This document shows, piece after piece, positions 17,440-25,926 of a stretch of DNA of 64,000 nt. The notes below the pieces were generated by a model. It was given only the letters and a program-made list of their open reading frames with translations, ran no database searches and was not told where the DNA came from. Position numbers and translations under genes: made by a program. The stretch's first letter is position 1, and every line of letters starts with the position of its first letter. Source of the DNA: Glutamicibacter mishrai (GTDB lineage: Bacteria > Actinomycetota > Actinomycetes > Actinomycetales > Micrococcaceae); NCBI RefSeq assembly GCF_012221945.1, contig NZ_CP032549.1:2728001-2792000 (forward strand), written 5' to 3'.

Positions 17440-18276
17440 GTGGCAAACTACACCGCTGCTGATATCAAGGCACTGCGCGAGCGCACTGGCGCCGGCATGA
17501 TGGACGTTAAGAAGGCTCTGGACGAGGCTAACGGCGACGCCGAGAAGGCCATCGAGATCATTCGCGTCAAGGGCCTGAAGGGCGCTACCAAGCGCGAAGG
17601 CCGTTCGACCGCTGAAGGCCTGGTTGCTGCCAAGGTCGAAGGTACCGTTGGCGTAATGGTCGAGATCAACTGCGAGACCGACTTCGTCGCAAAGAACGAG
17701 AAGTTCATCGCTCTGGCTGCCAAGGTCCTGGATGCCGCTGTGGCTTCCGGCGCTGCAGATGCAGAAGCACTGCTGGCTTACGAGCTGGACGGCAAGACCA
17801 TCGGCGACACCGTCATCGAAGAGGGCGCAATCCTCGGCGAGAAGATCGTTGTCCGCCGCGTTGCCCGCATCGAGGGTGCCAAGGTTGCTGCTTACCTGCA
17901 CAAGACCAGCAAGGACCTGCCAGCTCAGGTTGGCGTTCTGATGGCTGTGGATGCAGACAGCGAAGCTGCTGCAACCGTCGCCCACGACGTTGCTGTGCAC
18001 ACCGCTGCAATGGCTCCAACCTACCTGTCCCGCGAAGAGGTTCCAGAAGATAAGGTTGCCGACGAGCGCCGTATCGCTGACGAGACCGCTCGCGCAGAGG
18101 GCAAGCCAGAAGCTGCATTGACCAAGATCGTTGAAGGCCGCCTGACCGGTTTCTTCAAGGAGATCGTCCTGGTTGACCAGGCTTTCGCCAAGGACGCCAA
18201 GAAGTCCGTAGGCAAGGTCTTCGAAGAAGCTGGCACCAAGCCAGTTGCTTTCGCACGCTTCCGTGTTGGCGCCTAA
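17440..18276 (+). CDS. tsf: Translation elongation factor Ts
   Basis: Nucleotide exchange factor that recycles EF-Tu-GDP. The product is about 278 residues, with the N-terminal UBA-like module NYTAADIKALRERTGAGMMDVKKAL, the core EINCETDFVAKNEKF and two dimerisation-type subdomains. The family N-terminus (M/V-ANYTAADIK) and a GGGA 7 bases upstream point to the GTG at 17440; an ATG at 17428 lacks a binding site. It is in the usual rpsB-tsf pair and followed by two tandem hairpins that end the transcript. Confidence 0.98.
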   Translation: MANYTAADIKALRERTGAGMMDVKKALDEANGDAEKAIEIIRVKGLKGATKREGRSTAEGLVAAKVEGTVGVMVEINCETDFVAKNEKFIALAAKVLDAAVASGAADAEALLAYELDGKTIGDTVIEEGAILGEKIVVRRVARIEGAKVAAYLHKTSKDLPAQVGVLMAVDADSEAAATVAHDVAVHTAAMAPTYLSREEVPEDKVADERRIADETARAEGKPEAALTKIVEGRLTGFFKEIVLVDQAFAKDAKKSVGKVFEEAGTKPVAFARFRVGA

Positions 18277-18318
18277 GCCCTAGAGCTTCAGGCACTATCA
18301 ACACGCGCTAAGCGACAC

Positions 18319-18340
18319 GCGCTCAGGGGAATCTGAGCGC
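18319..18340 (+). repeat. Perfect hairpin downstream of tsf
   Basis: GCGCTCAG-GGGAAT-CTGAGCGC forms an 8-bp perfect stem 43 bases after the tsf stop. No T-run; it precedes the true terminator at 18348. Confidence 0.5.
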
Positions 18341-18347
18341 ACAAGAC

Positions 18348-18396
18348 AAAGGGAGGTGAGCACCGAGAAATAACTCGGTGACTCGCCTCCCTTTTC
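18348..18396 (+). terminator. Terminator after tsf
   Basis: Long interrupted stem AAAGGGAGG-GAG-ACCGAG / CTCGGT-CTC-CCTCCC with a 6-base loop, followed by TTTTCTT. Confidence 0.85.
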
Positions 18397-18478
18397 TTGA
18401 GCCCGGATCACAAGATAACTTGGGAACTGGGATGTACTACCCACAGCTTGATTCCGACCTCCAGGAGTAAGACAACTT

Positions 18479-19201
18479 ATGCCAACCACCCCAGAAACCA
18501 AACGTCGTCGCGTCCTGCTCAAGCTCTCCGGCGAGGTGTTCGGCGGCGGCAAGGTCGGCGTTGACCCGGACACCGTGCGCGGCGTTGCCCAGCAGATCGC
18601 CGCAACCGTGGGTGAAGTTGAAGTGGCCATCGTTGTCGGCGGCGGCAACTTCTTCCGTGGCGCCGAGCTCTCGGCAGCCGGCATGGATCGCTCCCGCGCA
18701 GACTACATGGGCATGCTCGGCACCGTCATGAACTGCCTGGCCCTGCAGGACTTCCTGGAACAGTGCGGCGTTGAAACCCGCGTGCAGTCGGCCATCGCCA
18801 TGGCCCAGGTCGCGGAGAACTACATCCCGCGCCGCGCCATCCGCCACATGGAAAAGAACCGCGTAGTCATCTTCGGCGCCGGGGCAGGCCTTCCATACTT
18901 CTCCACCGATACCGTCGCCGCCCAGCGTGCGCTGGAAGTGGACGCGGACGAGGTGCTGATGGCCAAGTCGGGCGTCGATGGCGTCTACACCGCTGACCCG
19001 AAGAAGGATCCAAGCGCCAAGAAGCTGGACACCCTGACCTACAGCGAAGCACTGCTGAAGAACATCCGCGTGATGGACCAGACCGCCATGACCATGTGCC
19101 AGGACAACAAGCTGGATATGCTCGTCTTCGGCATGGAAGGCGAAGGAAACGTGGCTGCCGCCATTCGCGGCGAGCGGATCGGCACCACCGTCACCGTTTA
19201 A
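18479..19201 (+). CDS. pyrH: UMP kinase
   Basis: Phosphorylates UMP to UDP in pyrimidine nucleotide synthesis; bacterial amino-acid-kinase fold, 240 residues. Visible motifs are VLLKLSGE near residue 12, [10 protein letters not shown] (UMP/ATP site), [13 protein letters not shown], and [21 protein letters not shown] lies about 11 bases before the ATG. It is followed by frr after about 80 bases, the order conserved across bacteria. Confidence 0.98.
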   Translation: MPTTPETKRRRVLLKLSGEVFGGGKVGVDPDTVRGVAQQIAATVGEVEVAIVVGGGNFFRGAELSAAGMDRSRADYMGMLGTVMNCLALQDFLEQCGVETRVQSAIAMAQVAENYIPRRAIRHMEKNRVVIFGAGAGLPYFSTDTVAAQRALEVDADEVLMAKSGVDGVYTADPKKDPSAKKLDTLTYSEALLKNIRVMDQTAMTMCQDNKLDMLVFGMEGEGNVAAAIRGERIGTTVTV

Positions 19202-19279
19202 TCGGTGATCGTGGCCTAGGATTGAAGTAGATTTATTTTCCCGTTGCGGAAGCACAGATGAAGTACTTGAGGAGTACCG

Positions 19280-19837
19280 GTGATTGAGGAAACGCTGGCG
19301 GAGACCGCCGAAAAGATGGAACGCACCATTGATGCCGCCAAGGAGGACTTCGCGACGATTCGTACCGGTCGCGCCCACCCAGGCATGTACTCGAAGGTCA
19401 TGGTCGACTACTACGGTTCGCCAACCCCGCTGCAGCAGCTGGCTTCCTTCGCAGTTCCTGAAGCACGCACCATCACCATCACCCCATTCGACGTCACCGC
19501 GCTGCGCGAAATCGAGAAGGCCCTGGGTGACCCGGAAGTCGGCGCCAACCCATCCTCCGATGGCAAGATGATCCGCGTGGTGCTTCCAGTGCTGACCGAG
19601 GAACGTCGCAAGGAATACGTCAAGCTGGCCAAGTCCAAGGGCGAGGACGCACGCGTTGCACTGCGCAACCACCGTCGCAAGGCCAAGGACACCATCGACA
19701 AGCTGGTCAAGGACGGCGAAATCGGCGAAGACGAGGGTACCCGTGCAGAAAAGGACCTCGATGCGCTGACCAAGAAGCACGTTGATTCGGTCGACGAGAT
19801 CCTGAAGAAAAAAGAAGCCGAGCTGCTGGACGTCTAA
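19280..19837 (+). CDS. frr: Ribosome recycling factor
   Basis: Splits the post-termination ribosome together with EF-G. 185 residues with the full RRF pattern: MERTIDAAKEDFATIRTGRA at the N-terminus, TPLQQLASFAVPEARTI in the middle and VRNHRRKAKD-type R-rich helix (here ALRNHRRKAKDTI) near 130. The GTG at 19280 is preceded by GAGGAG with 6-7 bases of spacing. Its TAA stop overlaps the ATG of cdsA by one base, indicating coupling. Confidence 0.98.
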   Translation: MIEETLAETAEKMERTIDAAKEDFATIRTGRAHPGMYSKVMVDYYGSPTPLQQLASFAVPEARTITITPFDVTALREIEKALGDPEVGANPSSDGKMIRVVLPVLTEERRKEYVKLAKSKGEDARVALRNHRRKAKDTIDKLVKDGEIGEDEGTRAEKDLDALTKKHVDSVDEILKKKEAELLDV

Positions 19838-21090
19838 TGCCAGGCTCGACAGAGAACACTGAGGGCAACGCTTCGGCGGTGCCCTCAGTGGCATCCGGTA
19901 CCGCCCAGCCGATGACTCGGCGTGAAGCCCGCGCGCTGCGCGAGGCCGAAGAGAAGGCCAGGAAGCGCAAGGGCGCCCCGAGCCAGCCCGCCGACAGCGC
20001 GGCACCCGTAATGCCCGAGGCGCCCGTGGCGCGCGAGCAGAACCAGGCCACGACCGCCCACGCCAAGCAGCGCGCCAAGATCGTATTCGAAGCCGACAAG
20101 GAACAGCCCTCCGCGGCGCCTGAGTCCAAGCCGGCCACGGATCCGGTGGCGGCTGACAAGCCGGAGCCACCGCACAGCGACTCCGAGGACCTGGCGGAAA
20201 CCGGGGAACCCGATGCGCAGGAAGCGGCGATCCCGCCGGAGCTGCTGATCGGCAATCCGGAGCCGAAGAAGTCGCGGGCAGGACGCAACCTGCCAGCGGC
20301 CATCGGCGTCGGCGTAGTGCTCCTTGGCGTGGTGCTCGGGGGATTGTTCCTCTACGAGCCGCTGCTGGTATTCGCCGTCACCGTGCTCAGCGGCATCGGC
20401 TGCTGGGAAGTCGCGCGAGCCACGACCCATGCGAAAACCGCGGTGCCTCAGGTGCCGCTGTACCTGGCCTCGATCATGCTGCCGGTCAGCGCCGTGCTCG
20501 GCGGGGTGGAAGCGCTCGGATTCAGCTTTGTCGCCTGTATTCTCGTAGCCCTGCTCTTCCGGCTCATGGAAGGGCTCAAGGGCGCAGTGGCCTCGGTGAT
20601 GAGCAGCGTGTTCATCATCAGCTGGATACCGTTGCTCCTGTCTTTCGCGCTGTTAATGCTTGAAGGGGAGAACGGCCAGTGGCTTATCGCCACGATCCTG
20701 CTGCTGGCGGTCGCCAACGATACCTTCGGGTACATCGTGGGCGTGCTGATCGGCAAGCATCCGATGGCTCCGAAGATCTCGCCGAAGAAGTCCTGGGAAG
20801 GCTTTGGCGGCTCGATGCTCGGATCGATGATCATCGGCGCCTGCGCCATGGTGTTCTGGCTTGATATGCCGTGGTGGGCCGGCGTGATCCTCGCGTTCTT
20901 CACCACCATCGCGGCCACCACCGGCGACTTCGCGGAGTCGATGGTCAAGCGCGAGCTGGGCATCAAGGATATGAGCAATCTGCTTCCCGGCCATGGCGGA
21001 ATCATGGACCGATTGGATTCGGTGCTCTTTGTCATCCCGCTGGGGTACTTGATTTCGCACCTTCTGGCTTGGAGCGTTGCGGTCTTCTGA
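19837..21090 (+). CDS. cdsA: Phosphatidate cytidylyltransferase (CDP-diglyceride synthase)
   Basis: Makes CDP-diacylglycerol from phosphatidic acid and CTP, the branch point to all phospholipids. Residues about 145-417 form the multi-spanning CdsA domain with SPKKSWEGFGGS and the C-terminal signature NLLPGHGGIMDRLDSVLFVIP. Residues 1-145 are a long hydrophilic Ala/Glu/Pro/Lys-rich extension containing MTRREARALREAEEKARKR; such extensions occur in Micrococcaceae but are not catalytic. The start overlaps the frr stop (TAATG). A TTCG-loop hairpin lies in the spacer that follows. Confidence 0.95.
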   Translation: MPGSTENTEGNASAVPSVASGTAQPMTRREARALREAEEKARKRKGAPSQPADSAAPVMPEAPVAREQNQATTAHAKQRAKIVFEADKEQPSAAPESKPATDPVAADKPEPPHSDSEDLAETGEPDAQEAAIPPELLIGNPEPKKSRAGRNLPAAIGVGVVLLGVVLGGLFLYEPLLVFAVTVLSGIGCWEVARATTHAKTAVPQVPLYLASIMLPVSAVLGGVEALGFSFVACILVALLFRLMEGLKGAVASVMSSVFIISWIPLLLSFALLMLEGENGQWLIATILLLAVANDTFGYIVGVLIGKHPMAPKISPKKSWEGFGGSMLGSMIIGACAMVFWLDMPWWAGVILAFFTTIAATTGDFAESMVKRELGIKDMSNLLPGHGGIMDRLDSVLFVIPLGYLISHLLAWSVAVF

Positions 21091-21154
21091 TCCCTGCGTG
21101 GCACCGAATCTGGTGTGGCCAATGAGCCAAGTTCGGCTCGAGCAAATAGAATGG

Positions 21155-21184
21155 GTGGGGTGCCGTCTTCGGACGGCACGCCAC
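21155..21184 (+). repeat. TTCG-tetraloop hairpin after cdsA
   Basis: 13-bp stem with one mismatch capped by the stable C-TTCG-G loop, 30 bases before the next gene's start. There is no T-run, so it may be a 3' stabiliser or 5' leader element rather than a terminator. Confidence 0.4.
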
Positions 21185-21214
21185 TGACGTCTCTCTAGAG
21201 AAAAAGGAACTGTC

Positions 21215-21787
21215 GTGTCGCAGCAGCAAGATGCTCCGTTTTCCCGCGTACCGGACTCCGAGTTCGGCTACAACGCAAAGCAGGTTGATGCGTTCCTCAG
21301 CCGTGCCCGGGCAACCTTCAATGGCGGGGGAAACGACGACAGCGTGGTCACCAGCCACCTGATTCGCCGCACCACGTTCGCCCCGCAAAAGGGCGGATAC
21401 CAGGCCCGCGAAGTGGATGGCGCGCTGGATCGGCTTGAAGACGTTTTCGCCAAGCGGGAACGCGATGACCTGATCGCCCATCAGGGAGAAGAGGTCTGGC
21501 TGCAGCAGGTTGGACGCCTGGCAGCCATTCTGCGTGGCCGCCTGCACCGCGCCAAGGGCGAGCGCTTCCGCCGCCCATCGCGCTCCAACGCCTCCAGCTA
21601 CAACGTCGAAGACGTCGACCGGCTCTGCGACCAGCTGATCGACTACTTCGAAAACGATGTGCCGATGGCCGTGGACGCCGTGCGCCGCGTTGAGTTCCGC
21701 TCCGCGCAGGGTACCGACGGCTACGAAGAATCCCAGGTTGATGCCTTCCTCGATCGCGTGGTCGAGTTGATGGCATCCATCGACTAG
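21215..21787 (+). CDS. DivIVA-domain-like protein with repeated GY..VDxFL motifs
   Basis: 190-residue soluble protein. The short DivIVA-type motif, an aromatic-Gly-Tyr followed by VDAFL, appears in four places: FGYNAKQVDAFLSR (about 18), GGYQAREVDGALDR (about 63), SSYNVEDVDRLCDQ (about 128) and DGYEESQVDAFLDR (about 169). DivIVA N-termini bind curved or polar membrane through this module. There is no long coiled coil as in true DivIVA/Wag31, so a scaffold role at the pole is only a suggestion. GTG start with AAAGGAA 7 bases upstream. It follows cdsA, consistent with an envelope function. Confidence 0.7.
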   Translation: MSQQQDAPFSRVPDSEFGYNAKQVDAFLSRARATFNGGGNDDSVVTSHLIRRTTFAPQKGGYQAREVDGALDRLEDVFAKRERDDLIAHQGEEVWLQQVGRLAAILRGRLHRAKGERFRRPSRSNASSYNVEDVDRLCDQLIDYFENDVPMAVDAVRRVEFRSAQGTDGYEESQVDAFLDRVVELMASID

Positions 21788-21813
21788 TACGAGCCCAGAA
21801 GGGTACCTAGTAC

Positions 21814-21860
21814 AAGCCGCGAGGGCGGGCAGGAGAAAATCCTGCCCGCCCTCGCGGCTT
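21814..21860. terminator. Bidirectional terminator between the DivIVA-like and MarR genes
   Basis: Perfect 21-bp stem with a GAAAA loop between convergent genes, ending 3 bases before the marR stop. Only short T-runs flank it, but its stability and position argue for shared termination. Confidence 0.7.
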
Positions 21861-21863
21861 ATG

Positions 21864-22367
21864 TCATCCCTGAGGCGGCTCGTAGTGCTTCAGCCAGCTT
21901 TTCAGGGCGCCTTCCAAGGCGGATTGCTCGTTGGCGGACAGCTCAGCGATCAAGCGTGCTTCATTGGCGAGGTGGTCGGTCATGACCTCGTCGATCTTGT
22001 TCTTGCCCTGGGCAGTCAGGCTGATGCGGCGCCGGCGCTGGTCGCCGTCGTCATGCTGCCGCGACACATAGCCGGCTGAGACCAGCCGGTCCAGCCGTTT
22101 GGTGGTCGCTCCCGAGGTGACCATGGTTTGGGCGGCGAGCTCGCTGGGGGCCAGCGAGTAGGGCTCCCCGCTGCGACGCAGGGTTGCCAGTACATCGAAC
22201 TCGGCTTCGGTCAGCCCGTGCTCCGCATATACCGCGCAGACTTCTTCGCGCAGGAAGATTGCCAGCCGGTGCAGCCTGCCGATGATTCCCTGGGGTCTCG
22301 GATCCAGATCGGGACGCTCGGTGGCCCACTGCTGCTGGATACGCCCCACATGGTCTAAATGCTCCAT
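21864..22367 (-). CDS. MarR-family transcriptional regulator
   Basis: Winged-helix repressor of about 167 residues. The DNA-binding core reads GLTEAEFDVLATLRRSGEPYSLAPSELAAQTMVTSGATTKRLDRLVSAGYVSR, followed by the wing DDGDQRRRRISLTAQG. The ATG at 22367 is preferred over an upstream in-frame one at 22427, because a TATAAT box (22374-22379, minus strand) ends 7 bases before it, so the mRNA is probably leaderless. It is divergent from an EamA exporter, with two operator-like repeats in the 39-base spacer. It most likely controls that exporter and itself; the inducer is unknown. Confidence 0.9.
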   Translation of the reverse strand: MEHLDHVGRIQQQWATERPDLDPRPQGIIGRLHRLAIFLREEVCAVYAEHGLTEAEFDVLATLRRSGEPYSLAPSELAAQTMVTSGATTKRLDRLVSAGYVSRQHDDGDQRRRRISLTAQGKNKIDEVMTDHLANEARLIAELSANEQSALEGALKSWLKHYEPPQG

Positions 22368-22376
22368 GTCTTTATT

Positions 22377-22417
22377 ATAGTTTCCAAGGAAGCTAATATA
22401 GTTTCCATGGAAACTAT
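22377..22417. promoter_or_regulatory. Tandem MarR operators covering the EamA start codon
   Basis: A perfect 20-bp palindrome ATAGTTTCCATGGAAACTAT (22398-22417) contains the exporter start codon at its centre. A second copy with three changes starts 21 bases upstream (22377-22396). -10 boxes TATAAT (minus, 22374-22379) and TAATAT (plus, 22394-22399) overlap the sites. A bound MarR dimer pair would block both promoters. Confidence 0.75.
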
Positions 22418-23333
22418 TTCTGCGCACCGGGCTGCCCGGAGCCTGCCGTTCGGCAGGCTGGCCCTCACCGCCATCGCACCCATTGCATGGGGATCAACCT
22501 ACTACGTCACCCGCGAGTACCTGCCAACGGACGCGGCGCTGTGGGGCGGGGTATTCAGGGCGTTGCCGGCAGGACTGATCCTGCTGCTGGCCTGCCGCCG
22601 GTTGCCGCAGGGCAGCTGGTGGTGGAAATCCCTGCTTCTTGGCACCTTCAATATCGGCGCGTTTTTCGCCTTGGTCTATGCGGTCGCCCAGATACTGCCC
22701 TCCAGCATCGCCGCGACCACGATGGCCGTGTCGGCCGGGGTGCTCATGCTCCTGGCCTGGCCGCTGCTGGGGGAGCGTCCGACCCGCTGGCCGCTGCTGG
22801 GAGCCGCGCTGGGCTTCCTCGGCGTGGCGATCATGGTGTTCGACGGGCAGAGCCGCATCAACATGCTCGGGATTCTCTTGTCCTTGACCGCCATGGCCAT
22901 TTCAAGCCTTGGCTTCATCCTTGCCAAGAAATGGTCCCGCGGGCAACGGATCCTGGATACCACCGCCTGGCAGCTGGTGGCCGGCGGCCTGTTGCTCTTG
23001 CCCTTCGCCTGGCTGATCCAGGGACCGCCGCCGGCCCTGGATCTCTCCGCGGTCCTGGGTTTCGGCTACCTGAGCATTGTCGCGACCGCGGCCGCGTTCC
23101 TCGCCTGGTTCAGCGGCTTGAGGCACTTGCCCTCGGCCACCGTGGGTCTGCTAGGCCTGTTGAATCCGGTGACCGGCGTGATTCTGGGAACGCTGCTGGC
23201 GGCCGAAACCCTAGGCTTGCAAAGCCTGGGCGGCATGGCCATGGTGCTTTCCGGCGTGCTCCTGGGGCTGCTGGCCAAAAGAGCACCAGCTAGAACTTCG
23301 CCCCGCGATCCGGCACATGCAACAGCGCCATAA
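22407..23333 (+). CDS. EamA-family (DMT) exporter
   Basis: Drug/metabolite transporter of about 308 residues with ten hydrophobic segments in two EamA repeats; family blocks include IAPIAWGSTYYVTREYLP at the N-terminus and LLGLLNPVTGVILGTLLAAE near the C-terminus. The ATG at 22407 is preferred to one 16 codons earlier: it begins the hydrophobic protein, lies in the MarR palindrome and sits 7 bases after TAATAT, consistent with leaderless expression. Its last 44 bases overlap the convergent symporter gene. Substrate unknown; amino acids, purines or toxic metabolites are typical. Confidence 0.88.
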   Translation: METISAHRAARSLPFGRLALTAIAPIAWGSTYYVTREYLPTDAALWGGVFRALPAGLILLLACRRLPQGSWWWKSLLLGTFNIGAFFALVYAVAQILPSSIAATTMAVSAGVLMLLAWPLLGERPTRWPLLGAALGFLGVAIMVFDGQSRINMLGILLSLTAMAISSLGFILAKKWSRGQRILDTTAWQLVAGGLLLLPFAWLIQGPPPALDLSAVLGFGYLSIVATAAAFLAWFSGLRHLPSATVGLLGLLNPVTGVILGTLLAAETLGLQSLGGMAMVLSGVLLGLLAKRAPARTSPRDPAHATAP

Positions 23334-24765
23334 CGCGCTCCACATTGCCGGGCACAGCGCGCTGGGTGCCGCGCGAAACCGCGATCATCACCGCAAAGGC
23401 CAAAGGCACGCTCCACGCCGCAGGCTGGCGCAAGAGGTGGATCCACCACTGGTCGGTGGCAGGCAGGAAAATCCCGATCATCAACGACGCCCCGCAGGTG
23501 ATCGCTCCGACCAACAGCCCCGCGATGGCGCCCCGGGCGGTGAGCGAACGCCACCAGATCCCCAGCAGCAGCAGCGGGCAGATCGTCGAGGCGGTGAAGG
23601 CGAAAACATTGCCGATGGCCCCGGCCAAGGCCAGCGAGCTGGTGAGCACCGCGATCAGCACCGGCAGGGCGGTGGCAAGCACCGTGGAGATCCTGAACCC
23701 GCGCACCGTGCCGGAGAAGAACTCCTGGGAGATGGCGCCGGCCAGCGATACCACCAGGCCCGAGGTGGTGGAAAGGAACGCGGCGAAGGCGCCGCCGACC
23801 ACAATGGCGGTCAGCGCATCGGCGATGAATCCGTCAAAAAGCCGGGCCGGCAGTAGCAGGATCGTCGCATCGGTCTCGTTGTTCGCGCCGAGCTCCGGGG
23901 TATAGAGAATCCCCAGGACCCCCAAGGTGGTGGGCAACAGGTAGAACGCGGAGAGCAGGCACAGCACGATCACCGTGGTGGTGCGGGCGGTCTGGCCGGA
24001 GGGGTTGGTGTAGAAGCGCACCAGCACATGCGGCAGGCCCAGGGTGCCGAAGAGCAGCGCGAGGATGATCGAGACCGTTTCGTACAGGTTCATCGTATTG
24101 ACCGATTCCAGCTGCGCATACAGGCTGTGCGCGCGTTCGCCGGCAGACTGCTGGGGGATGGCGCGAACCAGCAGGAAGATCGTCGGAATCACCAGGGCGG
24201 CGAGCTTGAACCAATATTGGAAGGCCTGGACAAAGGTCACCGAGCGCATGCCGCCGGAGAGCACCGTCACGCAGACTACCGCCGCCACCACCACTGGCCC
24301 GACCCAGCCCGGAAGGCCCGTGGCGATCGACAGGGTCAATGCCGCGCCGTGCATTTGCGGAACGATGTAGAGCCAGCAGATCACCACCACCAGGTAGGTG
24401 GTCAGCTTGCGCAGCATCGGCGAATTCTCGAAGCGGATCTGCGCGAAATCCGGGATCGTATAGGCCCGGGAGCGGCGCAGCGGTGCGGCCACAAAAAGCA
24501 GCAGCATCAGATACCCGGCGGTATAGCCGATCGGGAACCACAGCCCTGATTGCCCCGAGAGCACGATCAGCCCGGCCACACCGAGGAAGGAAGCGGCCGA
24601 CAGGTACTCGCCGCCGATGGCCGAAGCATTCCACCACGGGCGCACGGTGCGCGAGGCGACGTAGAAATCCGAAGTGGTGCGCGAGATGCGCAACCCGTAG
24701 AAGGCGATCAGCATGGTGGTCAGGCAGACCACCACCAGCGCGGAGATCGACAGCGCGCTAGCCAC
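23290..24765 (-). CDS. Sodium/solute symporter (ActP/MctC-type SSS family)
   Basis: Na+-coupled uptake of small carboxylates such as acetate, pyruvate or propionate is expected. About 491 residues with thirteen hydrophobic helices and SSS landmarks: RTTSDFYVASRTV, GEYLSAASFLG, TLGLPHVLVRFYT (the ActP substrate-site block) and TSGLVVSLAGAISQEFF. An ATG at 24792 has no ribosome-binding site. The GTG at 24765 has GGAG 8 bases upstream and overlaps the stop of the small partner gene by 8 bases, so it is preferred. Fourth gene of a kinase-regulator-small subunit-symporter operon. Confidence 0.88.
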   Translation of the reverse strand: MASALSISALVVVCLTTMLIAFYGLRISRTTSDFYVASRTVRPWWNASAIGGEYLSAASFLGVAGLIVLSGQSGLWFPIGYTAGYLMLLLFVAAPLRRSRAYTIPDFAQIRFENSPMLRKLTTYLVVVICWLYIVPQMHGAALTLSIATGLPGWVGPVVVAAVVCVTVLSGGMRSVTFVQAFQYWFKLAALVIPTIFLLVRAIPQQSAGERAHSLYAQLESVNTMNLYETVSIILALLFGTLGLPHVLVRFYTNPSGQTARTTTVIVLCLLSAFYLLPTTLGVLGILYTPELGANNETDATILLLPARLFDGFIADALTAIVVGGAFAAFLSTTSGLVVSLAGAISQEFFSGTVRGFRISTVLATALPVLIAVLTSSLALAGAIGNVFAFTASTICPLLLLGIWWRSLTARGAIAGLLVGAITCGASLMIGIFLPATDQWWIHLLRQPAAWSVPLAFAVMIAVSRGTQRAVPGNVERVMALLHVPDRGAKF

Positions 24766-25165
24766 GGCTGATGCTCCGATACCGTTGCTCATTGCGCGCC
24801 GCCGCCCGGTTGTAAAGCAAGCCGGCGACGATGATCAGCGGGTACATGCCCACTCCCAGCACCCACCAGGGCAACGGGATGCTGAACAGCTGGATATTCG
24901 AGACCACCGGCCAGAAGACCAGCAGCGAGCAGATGCCCACCAGCAGGGCCAGCAGGCCCGCGGCCACCGCGCAGGCCAGGCGCAGCTGGGAGCGGATGAG
25001 CTGGCGGACGTAGAATTCCTCGGCGGTATGCTCCGGGCTCTGGTTCGGCGGCAGCAGCGAGGCATCCTGGGGCGCCTGCACGCGCACTCGCTGCGGACGC
25101 TGCTGGGCAAAACGCCCGGGAGGCTCATGGGGCTGGGGCTGTGGCCCGGCGTCGGATCTGTGCAC
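24758..25165 (-). CDS. Small membrane partner of the SSS symporter (DUF485-like)
   Basis: 135-residue protein with a 45-residue polar Pro/Gln-rich N-terminus and two hydrophobic helices (LACAVAAGLLALLVGICSLLVF and VLGVGMYPLIIVAGLLY), followed by a short basic tail. Size, topology and position match the small DUF485-like subunits encoded beside acetate-type symporters, though sequence identity to DUF485 is not obvious by eye. GTG start at 25165, 15 bases after the response regulator gene. Function is inferred from context. Confidence 0.65.
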   Translation of the reverse strand: MHRSDAGPQPQPHEPPGRFAQQRPQRVRVQAPQDASLLPPNQSPEHTAEEFYVRQLIRSQLRLACAVAAGLLALLVGICSLLVFWPVVSNIQLFSIPLPWWVLGVGMYPLIIVAGLLYNRAAARNEQRYRSISRG

Positions 25166-25180
25166 TGGCGGCCCGGGATC

Positions 25181-25897
25181 CTAGAGCGGGCGAACGCGGT
25201 TGGCGGCCAGGCGCTCGCGCAGGTAGGGCAGGGCGCGGCGCGAAATCGGCAGTTCCGCGCCATGGACGATCACCGCGGCCTTGCCGGTCTGCAGTCGCAC
25301 CGTTTCGATCTTGTCCATGCACACCAGGTAGGAGCGGTGGATGCGCACGAAGCCGGATTCGCCCCACTGCTGCTCCAGGTCGTTGAGCGGGACGCGGATC
25401 AGGTAGCTCGAATCCTTGGTGTGCAGCCGGGCGTAGTCGCCCTGGGCCTGCACATAGGCGATATCGCTGCGCGGGATCAGCTTGGTGATGCCGCCTTGGT
25501 CGACGGTGATCATTTCGGGCTTGGCCGGGGTTTCCTCCACCAGCTCGCAGATGCGGCGCACGGATTCGGCCAGGCGCTGCGGGCGGATCGGCTTGAGCAC
25601 GTAGTCGATGGCGGCCAGCTCGAAGGCCTGCAGGGCCTGGTCCTCGTCGGCGGTGACAAAAACGATCAGCGGGGGATGGGTGAAGCGGGAAATGACCCGG
25701 GCGATATCCAGACCGGAGAGCGCAGGCATATGGATGTCGAGGAAGAGCGCATCAACATCGTTTTCTTCCAGTGCCTTGAGGGCCGCGGCTCCGGAGGTGG
25801 CCCGGTGGATCTTGCCGATCCGCGAATCCTGGCTCAGCAGGAAGGAGATCTCTTCTACTGCCGGGAGTTCATCATCGGCCACGACCACATTAATCAT
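25181..25897 (-). CDS. LytTR-family response regulator
   Basis: 238-residue two-component regulator. Receiver domain residues 1-120 carry the acidic pair Asp8/Asp9, phospho-acceptor Asp54 in LFLDIHMP, Thr82 and Lys102. Residues about 133-235 form a LytTR DNA-binding domain (IPRSDIAYVQAQGDYARLHT, FVRIHRSYLV). LytTR proteins bind 9-10 base direct repeats about 21 bases apart; such repeats occur at 27126-27191. It is co-transcribed with the kinase (29-base gap) and a symporter, as in carboxylate-sensing BtsSR/YpdAB-like systems. Confidence 0.93.
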   Translation of the reverse strand: MINVVVADDELPAVEEISFLLSQDSRIGKIHRATSGAAALKALEENDVDALFLDIHMPALSGLDIARVISRFTHPPLIVFVTADEDQALQAFELAAIDYVLKPIRPQRLAESVRRICELVEETPAKPEMITVDQGGITKLIPRSDIAYVQAQGDYARLHTKDSSYLIRVPLNDLEQQWGESGFVRIHRSYLVCMDKIETVRLQTGKAAVIVHGAELPISRRALPYLRERLAANRVRPL

Positions 25898-25926
25898 GCG
25901 AAAATTCTACCGTTTTCCATGGTTTT

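Noticed and set aside
18437..20170. 577-codon open frame opposite pyrH-frr-cdsA
   Set aside because: Covers three unmistakable core genes on the other strand; low-complexity composition.
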